A model generated the notes under the pieces. It did not search any database. It had not been told where the DNA came from and worked only from the letters and a program-made list of their open reading frames with translations. A stretch of 64,000 bases of DNA from Uranotaenia lowii (lineage: Eukaryota > Arthropoda > Insecta > Diptera > Culicidae). Made by a program: the position numbers and the translations under genes. Below, piece after piece: positions 21,601-32,715 of the stretch (within the stretch, counting starts at the first letter, position 1; every line of letters starts with the position of its first letter). The stretch lies in NCBI RefSeq assembly GCF_029784155.1, contig NC_073693.1:136575988-136639987 (forward strand), in the 5' to 3' direction.

Positions 21601-22206
21601 TTGTCAACAGATGGGTTTCTTGCCACTTTCAAACGGTTTTGTGGCCGAAGAAGCACGCCCAGCTTGATTATGTGCGATAATGGCAGAAATTTTGTAGGAG
21701 CCAAACGGAAACTCGACGAACTTTCCAACCTATTCAGCGAGAAAAGTTTTCAAGGATCGGTTGTAAAGCACTCAGCAAACCAGGGGATTGAATTTAAGTT
21801 TATCCCAGCTCGATCACCCAATTTTGGTGGACTTTGGGAGTCTGCAGTGAAGTCGTTTAAATCACTCTTGAAACGCACTATTGGTACACGCACGTTGGGC
21901 CTAGAAGAACTGCAGACTGTCGTTGTACAAATTGAGGCAGTTCTAAATTCACGTCCGCTCACTCCATGTAGTAACGATCCAAACGATTTCGAAGTGCTTA
22001 CTCCTGGTCATTTCTTGGTTCAAAAATCGCTCACTGCTCCCCCAGAACAGAACTGGGAAGATGTACCAGACAATCGTTTAAATGTATTGCACAGAATGGA
22101 AAAAACAGCCCAACAAATTTGGAAAAGATGGTCAACTCAATACTTGTCTGATCTGCATAATAGAACGAAATGGCTAAAACAGCGAGACAAGAAATTAGTT
22201 CATTAA
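18620..22206 (+). pseudogene. pol: BEL/Pao pol pseudogene
   Basis: The reading frame is split into three. The first part, to 19189, holds the region downstream of the protease (GPIDVIIGAEFYMDLL, TLQNTVFGWIVSGRL). One base is missing in the T run near 19183-19187, shifting the frame. The second part (19186-19614) holds the start of the reverse transcriptase and ends at an in-frame TGA at 19612 (QKLQ then ILWRDS). The rest is open to 22206 and contains YVDD (FYVDDMLAGV), RNase H (HGFCDASEKAYGACIY), an integrase zinc region, and a core with MCDNGRNFVGA and PNFGGLWESAVK. The C-terminus stops early at KQRDKKLVH. A further TAGAVYN-like tail at 22236-22250 suggests an internal deletion. Confidence 0.9.
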
Positions 22207-22580
22207 TCACCAAAGCAGTTGAAAATTAGCACACTGGTAACCGTATTCGGACTGCAGGTGCAGTATACAACAGCTGATTCCGACCCAGCAGCTAACGGGA
22301 TCCTTCCGATGCAAATTGGCAGCTCCATGCATTGAACCCAAAATTCTTCAGCACCAGATTAACACACCACATATGCACAGCAACACAAATTCACGCACTA
22401 GATAGGTTTTTAAGAATATTTAAAGCAAATTTGCTTTCGCAGCTCGTAAAATTGTTAGTTTTACTAGTTTCACCGGCACAGAAGAGAAGAAATATGAAAT
22501 CAAAACAAAACTGAATTATTTTTATATACCGTTAGAGTAAGTAAGATAGATTGAAATGATATTTCAAGGCGGGCGGCATA
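22207..22580 (+). other. BEL element 3' untranslated region
   Basis: It contains the orphaned pol C-terminal remnant (RTAGAVYN frame near 22236) and AT-rich sequence up to the 3' LTR. No ORF is present. Confidence 0.6.
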
Positions 22581-22889
22581 TGTTAGAAAAAGAAGGAAAA
22601 CATATCGACATTTGAAATGCTTGAACACCCCCAGCAATAAAAAAAACATCGCACGGCTTTGACAGTTCTGCCGTTGCGAGTGTGTTAGTGCGTGACTGCC
22701 GAAACAGCTGATTGAAACAGCAGCAGCAGCACAGTTTAGCATAAACCACCGTCGACAACAAATCGCCCCACAATAAACCGCCGCGAATCTAATCGAAACC
22801 GAAGTTGCAAAGTGTTTTATTTGCAATCCGCGAATTCCCGCAAAGTGTCCGAACCGGTAAAGTGCTCAGGTGAACAATTTCCCCCAACA
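22581..22889 (+). repeat. 3' LTR of the BEL element
   Basis: It matches 17882-18190 over the full 309 bp by eye, followed by the right GACTG duplication (22890-22894). Confidence 0.93.
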
Positions 22890-22894
22890 GACTG

Positions 22895-23550
22895 TAAAGC
22901 TGAAATCGGCTTGGCGGTGTATGTTTTTTTTCAAGAGAAAGTTAATTTAGTGGCCGGAAAAGTCGTAATATTTTGTTTTTCTAAATGTAGAGAGAAAATT
23001 TCATAATTAAATATATCCTAAAATATATTCTTCATTCGATAATTGAGAGAAAGTGATGTATCTTTATTTTCGGGTAAACATTCCAGATTCCCCTGATATT
23101 TTCGGAAAGTAAAGAGGATTGGACTAGTAAAGCAAACTGGTTGACTGGTTGACAATTTTGTAACTATCTGTATGTATTTTTTAGAGAGACGAGAAACAAT
23201 TTCTTTTTAAATTATCTCTGGTTTTTGCATAGATTTGTTCCGATTGTGTTTTGAAAAATTCGAAATCAAATGCTCCCCAAGGTTTTGAAAAAAAAATGTC
23301 CTGATTTGCTTAGTCCGGGATATATTCTGCAGAGCCTCTAGAGGACCCTCCTAAATTTATATAAGGGTAAAACAATTTGAGATATTTTTTCACAGAGGTC
23401 TCTCAGCTGTTATATTTTAAGTTTAAATTCTGATTTAAGTTTCGATTTTCTATCTTAGATTCCTAGAACTTCAAACACTCTGATTAAGGTAACGTTTTTT
23501 CTCGGTGGGCCCGGGGCAACCGCCCCCATTGCATTGCCCTCCCTTGATCC
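22895..23550. other. Non-coding spacer
   Basis: No gene or clear repeat is recognised. GC rises locally near 23500-23560 (GGGCCCGGGGCAACCGCCCC), directly before the following MITE relic. Confidence 0.5.
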
Positions 23551-23559
23551 GGGCTTGTG

Positions 23560-24147
23560 CATAATGATGAATAGAAAAATCGCCTCGACCAGAAATCTAA
23601 CTCGAGTCCTCTGAGTTACTTCTAATACACTTTAACACTAGGCCAAATCGTCAGATGAAATTAATCAAGCTGTAGCTTTAAAATTGAGTTGACTTCATTG
23701 AGTTGAATTCGCTGTTATATTCTACGACAGAGAATGCCCATCGTGCTCCGATCACTGGTGCTCTGTTTGCTCCGAGTCACGATGTTTAAATAAAAACGCA
23801 TTTTAAAATTTATAATAGTAGAAAAGCAAAAGTTCAATTATGGTGAGACTTGAGGATCAATGTGTACATCATGTAGCAGTGTGTATATTATAGATCAAAA
23901 TGATTTATCGATTCTTAGAGCTTATTTTCCTATGCTTGAAAATTATAATTTAATTTAATTTAATTAATAATTAAGAAACAAGTTTTTTTTTTAAATATTT
24001 CTGTAAAGTATTAAAGGAGACTGCTTTTTGCTGAAAAATGAATACTTTAGGAAGTACAAGAATATTCCTCATGAAAATTTATTCATGTTTCTACGTACTT
24101 CATACTCGTACGGCTCGTTGTGCCTTTATATCCATTTCCCTATCCGT
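23560..24147. mobile_element. Older, diverged copy of the TAGGGGAGATGAGGG foldback MITE
   Basis: Segments align in order with the right half of the element at 27271-28497: the AACTCGAGTCC / AGGCCAAATCGTCAGA block (23600-23660), the GAATTCGCTG block, the ATGTGTACATCATGTAGCAG block near 23858, and the CTCATGAAAATTTATT block near 24068. The right end TGTGCCTTTATATCC is a decayed form of the intact terminal repeat. The left half is missing. Confidence 0.7.
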
Positions 24148-24149
24148 AT

Positions 24150-26175
24150 TTACTCCGATTACACAAGTTTAGGAAAAAATTGAAGTTTGGTTAAAATCGA
24201 ACAACATCTGTAGCATACGAATCTGCGAAAAAGGAAAATATCCCTTGGTCCATTTCATAGGACCCTTCCCAAGTATGTGACTCACATATTTTCTCTGTCC
24301 AATGTATGTCGTATGTAGCACAATTTTCCCCAAAAAAAGACACTTTTATTAAGATGTATGTAGCTCGCCTTCAAACGCATAGATCTTTTTAGGAATACCA
24401 TCATAGTGTTTTCCCCCCGAAGATTACGGTCTCATTTCTAACTTCGCTCTTACTTTTTTCTTTGAGTTCGAGATATTTGTATGCTCCTCGCATGTTGGAG
24501 TTTCCCTGCAATAATGGTGATTAGTGTGAATGGACGGGATAAGAGAAGGGGTGGCATTTTTCTACCATCCCTTTCACTTTTTTCCCTTTGCGAACTTTTT
24601 TCTCCTCTTCGTTTTATCTCCTGTGCACTGTTTACCACTAATTTCATGCTTTTTCATCTGTCATTTGCGTACCTACTGCGAGATAAATAAATCTTTGGTC
24701 TTTGGTACCTCACAGTATCTACTCATATATTTATGGATAGATATGTACCTACTAATGTGCATGGATGTACGGACACGCAATAAAGCTAATGACAGTAATA
24801 ATGACAAACACTTTGCGGTGGATGCTGCATGTGGTTTTGTTTTTCGTTTTACATCCCATCCAGGAGTCTGTTTGTTTTCTCAGCATTTCACTTACATCGG
24901 TTTAACAAATCGTCTCCTAATAGTACATAGTTTGATGGACATCGAATCATCTGCCTTTGTGGTCCCAGAACATTGTACATTAGACCGCTCTGCAAAAAAT
25001 GACTTTTTGCTTCCATATTTTTTTTCGATGATTTTTGGGTCATGTATGGAAGAAGAAATTTTTGCACATTGAATCATCCAGAAAATTCAAATAGGCTTGC
25101 AATGAAGTTGGTCTTTGATTTCTGGTATATTTAAGCTCCATTTTTTGCTAACATGACAAGCAGCTTAGCAATTCATCAAAAAAGTTATAACCAGTTTTGC
25201 TGGCTAGTAGAGCTTTCACAAATTTCAAGAAATGTAGTGGTGAAGGTTAAATAAATCATTAAATTCTCTGGATACGCAAAGCAGTTTTTTGAGATTTTTA
25301 ATTCTCATCGTACGGTTACACAGCTTTCAAGTAAGCAGTTAAAAAAAATAAAATAAAAATAAAATAAAAAATAAAAAAAGAATTAAAAAAAATATTTGTA
25401 TAACATCGAATATCTTTTCTGGGGTACAAGTTCGGTTTGTGCTTTATTCACATGAATTATACTGCAAGAGGAAAGAATTTTTTCCATCCAAAGTTATGTT
25501 GTTATTTTTTAAAATTTCAGTACATCACTGGGGATTTTTAAATGAAAAAAAAAATTGTTTTCCCATACATATTTCCATACTAAATTAAAATTCGTAGCGC
25601 TAATTCAGAAAGGGATGGAGCGTTTCCAAAATATTTATTGCAATTTCTGGCAGCAAAAGCAACCAAAAAAAGTTATGGGCGGTGTAAAAATTAAAGAATT
25701 TGAAATTTTCATATAAAGCTTGCAGCGGTCTAATAGTTGATTATCGTCTAGAAAACTGATCGATTTGATTTTTTTACATTTTTTATTTTTCCGAAAACGC
25801 GTCATTTTTTATAATTTTAGCCACACTACTGTAGATTTCTTACGAGTTACACAGTTTTGTCTGTAGAATGTGTCTCAGATATCACGTTACGCTTCGCCCG
25901 TTACATCACTCTCCATCGAAGACTCAAACAGTTGAAATATTTCATACCGTTTGCATTTTGCATTTCATAACTCTATCTAGCGCCCTGTTCGAATCTGTGC
26001 TACACGTAACGGTGTTGTATTTCACCCTCCGTGTGGATAGATGTCACCACCCTCCTTGTAAAACTGAGATGTTACTTTGTGTTACACTCCTTTTCTATCC
26101 AATCTGAACGTTACCCTTCCGAACTGTGTCCAAGATATAAGAAATTCAAATGTTTCGTTTCTGTTTTCATTCCAG
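24150..26175. other. Non-coding DNA, probably intron upstream of the 26.2-kb exon
   Basis: No exon is visible except an open 180-codon frame at 24530-25072 that I consider spurious (low-complexity Phe/Leu content, no domain). A T-rich tract at 26141-26175 ends TTTTCATTCCAG and serves as the acceptor of the following exon. Confidence 0.5.
25341..25392. repeat. A-rich (TAAAA)n microsatellite
   Basis: Roughly 50 bases of AAATAAAATAAAAATAAAA-type sequence. Confidence 0.85.
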
Positions 26176-26760
26176 ACGAGGAACAATTCACGATATACAA
26201 CTCGTTAAATGGCTCCAACGGAGGAGGTGGTCTGATGAATGCAGCAGTACCAAATACTAGTAGCATAACCAGCAATGTGCCTTTATCACAATCGGCTCAA
26301 CAGATTAGCGGTATCAGTAGCATAGGCATGGGCGGCGATGGGGGCAGCTTCCGGTCCGGGCATCATGGTGGCGGTTCGATGATGGCCAGTAGTAGTTCCA
26401 ATAATCAGAATGGTGGCGGACCACTGTCCCTGTCGTCGATCCTGAATGGGGGCGGCGGTTCCTCCGGTGGTGGTGCTGGGCCAAACAATTCATCGGTCAT
26501 CGGTGCCAATATGATCGGGGGCGGTACGGCCGGGCAGGCTCTGGCCAGTATACTTGCGTCCAGTGGTGGGGGTGGTGGAGGTGGTTCCAGCAGTATAAGT
26601 GGGAACTCCATGGGAATGATGACAGGTGGGTTGGCTCATTCGCAGTCCGCCCATCAGATTGGTGCTGGCAGTGGAGGTGGCGGTGGAATGAACCAGCATC
26701 AGGCGCTGCAGCAGCAGTTGCAGCAGCACTTTGCCAACGTTGCCAATAGCAGTAGTTTAG
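26176..26760 (+). CDS. Internal exon of an unidentified Gly/Ser/Gln-rich protein
   Basis: This is a 585-nt open segment between a strong acceptor (TTTTCATTCCAG) and a consensus donor (AG|GTAAGT at 26761). The first complete codons read EEQFTIYNSLNG. Then follow about 180 residues dominated by Gly, Ser, Asn and Gln, with runs of Gly (GGGGGGG), the related motifs SQSAQQIS and SQSAHQIG, and a Gln/His stretch (HQALQQQLQQHF). Such low-complexity segments are common in insect transcription factors and RNA-binding or signalling regulators, but I do not recognise the gene. Both ends are phase 1 and the length is divisible by three, so the exon could be skipped without changing the frame. GC content is far above its flanks. 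Confidence 0.8.
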
Positions 26761-26763
26761 GTA

Positions 26764-27268
26764 AGTCTTGTATATTTTTCCATTTGTTAAAATTAGTTAC
26801 TTGAATTGTATTTTAGTCTAACGAACAGTCGAATAACATTTTGTTCTATTTTTACAAACATTTCTCTATATGTAAGCACAAAATGCAAAAACCCTACAAC
26901 TTCTACATTACACCACTCGTACATTACATTTATAAGGTGGTTCCATTTTGTATTTTAACGAATTATGGACCAAATACGAAATATCTTGTTTGTGTTCTAT
27001 TCCTTTTTCTTTATTAAACTCTATCCGACAAAATTGAACACAACACGCCGTAACTCAAATAAGATAAATTTGTGAAATTTAGGTGTCTCTTGGCTTAGAT
27101 TTTGTCGCGATCCTCAATGTGTTAAGATCGCCTCTCGTTTATGCCTGTTCCACATTCTAAAAAAAATAGAAAAAAGATGTAGATCACAATTGCATAGCAA
27201 TTTCAACTGCTAATCAACTGGAAAAGGTTCCCTTTCATCCAAATTTATCCATCCGATAGTGTGTATAT
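26764..27268. other. Non-coding DNA after the exon, presumably intron
   Basis: AT-rich; no exon or repeat boundary is seen. Confidence 0.5.
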
Positions 27269-27270
27269 TA

Positions 27271-28497
27271 GGGGAGATGAGGGCATAATGGGCACCTTAA
27301 GGAAAATGCTTATTTAACCATAGAGAACAGCTGTAATATGTGAATTACATCATTGTTTCGTGTTCCGACACTCAAATAGTCTATTGTCTAATTGGATGAA
27401 ACTTGAAAAAGTAGACAAAAACGTTTAAAGATGCATTTTAAAAAATTTTGCCGAAAGCTGAAAACCAGTCACTGTAGAGGCATAATGAGAAACCCCCCGA
27501 GGCAGTATGAGCACCATTAATGAAGGCATAATGAGCATTTTCTGCCGGGGAATCTAGCAGCGAATTCGACTCGATGAAGTCAATTGAGTAATAGAGCTAC
27601 AGCTCAACTTGTATCGTCTGACGATTTGGCCTATTGGTTAGATGTCGGAGAGATAATCAGTAGGCTCGAGTTCGATTCCTGGTGGAGGTGATTTTTTTTT
27701 CTTCTTTTATCATTTATGATCATGATTGCACTAAACGGTGAGGCGTAGATTCATCAAACAAAGCAAAAACAAAATAATCTAGGTCTGTTTGTAGAATTCA
27801 AAGAATTAACACATGTTCATACATTATGTTTCTGGTGTTTTGTTTGACGGATGATGCTTTGATGCTATTAGCCGTATAATGTAACAATAAAAAAAATCAA
27901 TCATGAATGGTATGTGCAAAAAAAAATCCCCTCGAACAGGAATCGAACTCGAGTCTACTGATTACCTCTCCGACATCTTACCAATAGGCCAAATCGTCAG
28001 ACGATACAAGTTAAGCTGTAGCTCTATTACTCAATTGACTTCATCGAGTCGAATTCGCTGCTAGATTCCCCGGCAGAAAATGCTCAATATGCCTTCATTG
28101 AAAGTGCTCTGTTCGCCTCTAGTGAACAAATTAAAGTAAAAACGCGTTTTACAATTGATTAAAGTGAAAAATCAAAAATTTTATGATCCTGAAAATTGAG
28201 AAACAATGTGTAGATCATGTTGCAGTGTGTACATTTCAGATCAAGATGATTTAAAGGTCATAAAAGCTTATTTGGTGGTGCTCAAAAATTATAATATTTT
28301 CGTCACTTGAGAACCTGGCTGGTTATTATTTAATATTTCTGTAAATATGAAAAGGATATTTCTTTTTTGGTGAAAAATTAATACTATAGGTAGTACGAAA
28401 CAAGTCCTCATGAAAATTTGTTTAAGAAAATACGTACTTATGTAGAAAAATGGACTTCTCATTATGCCTCGGGTGCTCGTTATGCCCTCATCTCCCC
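27271..28497. mobile_element. Foldback MITE with tRNA-like sequences in both arms
   Basis: The ends are inverted (GGGGAGATGAGGGCATAA at the left; reverse complement GGGGAGATGAGGGCATAA at the right), with TA at 27269-27270 and 28498-28499. Large internal arms are also inverted: the GCAGCGAATTCGACTCGATG block at 27560 recurs reversed at 28050, and the GGCCTATTGGTTAGATGTCG block near 27630 recurs reversed near 27975. The length is 1,227 bp with no ORF. The TA duplication suggests mobilisation by a Tc1/mariner-type transposase. Confidence 0.88.
27627..27697 (+). repeat. tRNA-like sequence in the left arm of the foldback MITE
   Basis: TGGCCTATTGG resembles a Pol III A box and AGTTCGATTCC a B box about 50 bases later. 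The ends do not form an acceptor stem, so this is a tRNA-derived relic and not a tRNA gene. An inverted partner lies at about 27928-27997. Confidence 0.6.
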
Positions 28498-28499
28498 TA

Positions 28500-28852
28500 G
28501 TATCATTTTTATTGATTAGGATTCAGAAATGTATCGGTTCGATAAGTAATATTTAATTATATACCAATGAACTACTTGACGTTTTATAAACGCAAAAAAA
28601 CTATCAGTAGAACTTAGAATCAGATTTTTTTTATGATTGATGTTCACATTTGGAATTCAAGTAAAATTTAATTTGTTAGTGAGTTTCAAAAAAAAGTTCT
28701 ACAGTTCTGTCAAAAATATTGATAAGTATATCCATCGTTTTGAAGGTAAAGGCTGGAACAGATTTCATGTATTATGGTATAAACAACTTCAAAGTCTGCT
28801 ATTATTTCATATGTTTAACTAACTTCTGAAATAGATTAAATTCCAAAAGATG
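28500..28852. other. Non-coding spacer
   Basis: No feature is recognised. Confidence 0.5.
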
Positions 28853-29339
28853 CCCGAGCAGACTTTTATGGCAAAATTATACCTAATTTTGCTATCATGC
28901 CTTGAAAGTAAAATGAGGTATCATTTTGCCCGAATAAAGGTGGTACAATGCCAAAATTTGGGTCTCACTTTTCATATACCGATACCAAAATTAAACCAAC
29001 TGTAGGTTTCACTGAAACCTTAATGATACCTTATTTAGCCAACGATTCAAAACGAGTTTGGAGAGCATAATGATGCCACTATTAGGTACATTTCACAGCC
29101 AAAATTTGGCATCGTTTTGATATCAAATCCTTTTTGAAAACGCTACTAAACGAGGCATCATTAAGCTTCCATGCGAAACCAAAATTCGGCATCACTGAGC
29201 TATCTTACAATTTTAAACGATACCTTAATTTTTGTATTGTACCACCTTTATTAGGACAAAATGATACAAAATATTGCTAACAAGGCATGATAGCATACCC
29301 GAGCATAATTTGCTATAATTTTGCATTTGTAATATGCTC

Positions 29340-30428
29340 AATAAAACTAATATTTCACAAAAAAAAACAATTTTTCGATTGATGAAATAAATCAAAAAGT
29401 AAAAACAGTAAAGACTCTACTAGCGATTTATATTTTCAATTCGCAACACAGTTTGCCTCCAGAAAACTTTCATGTGACTAAACGCCTGAAATTATGTTAA
29501 GAATGCAGTTTAACATAAAGAACAAAGTTTGATGAACTTAAACGCCTTTGCACAGACTAAGTGTTATATTCAGATGATATAAAAGAACAAAACATGTTGA
29601 CTTTAAAATATGTACGTTGTCTACACAAAGGCGTTAAAAATCTGACTAACAAAATTTGTTCTTAATGTGATTTCTAGAAATCCAACAACGGTATACATAC
29701 ATAAATACCTTAAAAAGCTAGAGTACAAGAGAAAAAATGTTCAACAAAAATGGTCGACGAACTTATCATTAAAATTATTCCAAGATTTGCCTTCGAAAAA
29801 AAGTCCTATGAATCAGCGTTTTCAGTTAAAATTCCAAAGTTCAATTGCTTATTTTTTATTTGAGATCACCATTATTTTATAGTGTAAAATAGAATTTATA
29901 TTAACATCAAGGAGTTCAAATCACACACAAAAAGCAAAGAAATTGAACCTAAATAAAATTGGAACAATGTTTGGATTGTCCATATCATTCAAATTTCAAT
30001 AAATAAATTTGGAAATATTGAATTTATTTTTCTTTTTTGCGACTCTACTAAAAGATTAGTTTGACTAGTGTATATTATAATAAAGGAACGTCAATCATGG
30101 CAATAATTAATAACTATTCTAAATTTATACGCATACGGGAGATTTTTGTGGTTACACTTTATATGGGTAAAACATGATTAAAATATTTTTCATATGTGTT
30201 GGAAGAGTCATGAAATTTCCGAATGAATATTAGAGAACAAACGAAGGAAGAGCAATTTTCAGAGTTATTTGAAATGCATATGGTTAAGTTTTGTGATATT
30301 TAACTAACAGTCAAAAAGCAAAAGCTTAAATTAATTTGCTAATTGATGCTTCACTCAAAAAGCCTTTGGTTTATGTCACTCGAGAGCACAGCTACTATGA
30401 ATAACACTACTCTATTACCCTGTTTCGT
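29340..30428. other. AT-rich non-coding DNA
   Basis: No gene is seen. Recurring TTTGATGAACTTAAACGCC / AAAGGCGTT-type motifs near 29480-29640 suggest an old repeat. Confidence 0.45.
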
Positions 30429-30519
30429 TTGAAAAATGTTGCTCGAGATCAACTTCCAAGTGCTCCTTCTCCGGTTCGCTGTTATGATGCATACATACCA
30501 GCAGGCGTTGTTCTAGGTT

Positions 30520-31181
30520 TCTTTCAAATGCCATATTTTACTCGATGGAGCAATGAAATTCTAGCGCTTAGTTTTTCGAAGCTTGAAGACATCTCTAACA
30601 GTTACACCAAATGCATGCACTCATCGCTTTGCTCATTGGTGTCTACGGAAATGCTACATGACGGTTGTTTATGGTCAAATAAATCATTTTATGTAGTTTG
30701 GTGTCGTTCGATTGAATCAGCTTTGATGATCTTCCAGGAACCAAAATGATTGCCCTGAAAATAGGAAATAATTACTATGTACCTTTCAATTGAATAGTTT
30801 ATAGGTTTGAAGAGTACTCCAATGGATTTCATAACATTTCGGTTCGATCCAGAATATCTTTTTTTAAACAAGAAAACTTATATTCTTAGTAGGATTAAAG
30901 TTTATTATGCTTTAATATCGAAGATTTGCAAAAATGGATCAATAAATTACTATTTGCTGGAAGATTTTCTTGAATCAATTGTAAGCGATAAAAGTGCAGA
31001 ACTAATGAAATTAAGGTTCCAACCGATTGCGGCCTTAAAGGAAACAGAATAAGTTTCTGTTAAACCAACTTACCCGATTTATCAAGCATTAAATTGAGGT
31101 AAGAATGTGGATTCTTCCTTAGCACTGGTCGTCCTTGCCCCATCGACATCTTCTGCAGATTTTGAAAGAAATAACTTCTGC
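30520..31181 (-). pseudogene. Histone H3-like pseudogene, copy B (weaker)
   Basis: On the minus strand an exon-like segment (31074-31181) runs from a CTTTCAG acceptor to a GTAAGT donor. It contains ATG followed, after one extra base, by ARTTSAKEEST, similar to the H3 tail ARTKQTARKST. A second segment begins at 30754 after TATTTTCAG. It holds a DTN codon run, then a CMH codon run, then VTVRDVFKLRKTKR before a stop, which weakly follows the end of the H3 fold. Frames are broken throughout. It lies downstream of copy A in the same orientation, suggesting an old tandem duplication. Confidence 0.4.
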
Positions 31182-32241
31182 CTGAAAGTATGAATAACAT
31201 TGATTTATAAACATTTCCGCCTAAGCTTCTTAGCGTTTTTAACACAGGACTTGAAAGTGTAGAGAATCTGAGTTCGATTTGGCATGCTACCTATTGGTTA
31301 CATTCAGGCGTTTTAACATCACTTGTATGAGCGTAATTTTTCAATATTTTATGTCTTTTTTTTATTTTCAAAACAATCAGTTGTTTATACAGGAAATCTA
31401 ACTTGAATATCATCGCATAAAAAAATAGCCTTCAGTTATGCAACTGTTATATCACTGCGTTTTATAATAACTCTTAAGCTACAGGCCACCTAACACTCCA
31501 GGCTACCCAAACCGTATGTTTGGTTGATGATACTCCCATAATTTTCAAGATACATGAGACAAGCAGTTAATCTTTTTGACCTAAATTTACATATAAATCT
31601 TAACGACTCGTCCTCACTGGGCATCGGAAGCTCTTTTTTACTGCTGGAATAAGTCACAGGTCAGCAATTTTGTTTACAATTTTCAAAAATAACTTAGTTA
31701 TCCGGTTAAAATGAGATATTCAATTGCATTTCGTTCAAGCAACAAAATAACGTAGACTAATCTCATAAATAAATATCTGCAGGCTAAGCGACTTAGTATA
31801 GAAGCCAAATTACGAAGCTTGTTCTCTGTGTTTAAATGAAATTGTTCTTTGAAGAGCCTGATTAAAAGAGAATTACACAAGACGTGTGCAGTTCCTTATC
31901 CGAAACGGAATAACAGATCATGTGACAAAGAATGAAAGATAGTATCGGAGAAGCATAACGAGTAGGATTCAGGCAATGGAACAAAACAGTTATCTTCAAG
32001 AAAAGAATTCACATAGTGCTCTCCTTCCTAGACATTGTTATTGTAAGAAAACTTTAGTCATTTAAAAAAAAACTTATGTTGTTCAACGAGAGTTTATCTA
32101 GAGAAAAACACTAAAAATATACATTTATTACTGGATATTGGAAAAGAAGTAACTGTTAATTTCCGCACAGAAAAATTACGGCATCATTTCGAAAATAAAT
32201 AATACCAATTACATAAAACTACAGTTCTTGAATACTCTTAC

Positions 32242-32715
32242 CTGAGCACAATCGTGATCCAAGTTAGTTTCAGAAATCGCACCATGGACTCGTCGAACCA
32301 GCTGGATGTCTTTTGGCATGATAGCACGCATCTTCCGGCCGGGGATAGCTTAACCTCGAAAAATCTTTGAATAGCCCAAGCAGGGATATACATTGGCATC
32401 AATTTACGAAGGCCTTGTTGAACGTCGAAAATCTTGTAGAATTTCACGAGTTAAACTCAAGAAAATCGAATGTTATGCATTTAACGTGGATTGGGCGCAG
32501 GTGGATATCTTTCGGTAGCTGCTTTCCTGCAAGGCGACCTCACTCTGGAATAACATAAATAGTGCACTATTTAACGATCCAATAAGGAATAACAACTTAC
32601 CCAGCAACGGAGCAACGGAGTCGTCAATTTACGGTGAGACTTGTTAACTACTTTTTGGACAGCCACTTTTTGGTCTCGCTTTCTTTTCTGGCTCTTGTTT
32701 GTTTTGATTTTGCAC
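32242..32715 (-). pseudogene. Histone H3-like pseudogene, copy A, with one intron
   Basis: Exon 1 (about 32601-32715) reads AKSKQTRARKES, close to the H3 tail ARTKQTARKST, and later, after a shift, NKSHRK. It ends at a GTAAGT donor. Exon 2 (32242-32544) follows a TTATTCCAG acceptor and is in one frame for 101 codons. It reads EVALQESSYRKIST (compare the alpha-N helix VALREIRRYQKST), LTREILQDF (compare LVREIAQDF) and MPKDIQLVRRVHG (compare MPKDIQLARRIRG), in the correct H3 order. Three TAA stops interrupt it, so it cannot encode a working histone. Retention of an intron argues against a processed copy. A diverged H3.3-type or centromeric H3-type ancestor is possible; the MPKDIQ end favours canonical or H3.3. 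Confidence 0.6.

Larger units (their letters stand above)
17882..22889 (+). mobile_element. BEL/Pao LTR retrotransposon lacking gag
   Basis: The 309-bp LTRs (17882-18190 and 22581-22889) start TGTTAG and end CCCAACA. GACTG, 5 bp, is duplicated on both flanks (17877-17881 and 22890-22894), the usual BEL length. The internal part is only 4.4 kb and carries a broken pol on the + strand. No gag or complete protease is present. The LTRs look identical by eye, so the insertion is recent although the coding region is dead. Confidence 0.93.

Noticed and set aside
24530..25072. 180-codon plus-strand open frame
   Set aside because: Phe/Leu/Cys-rich conceptual peptide with no domain, no splice or promoter context, in an AT-rich spacer; length is within chance expectation for this stretch.
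30429..30749. 106-codon plus-strand frame
   Set aside because: Lies antisense over the second H3-like relic and shows no domain.
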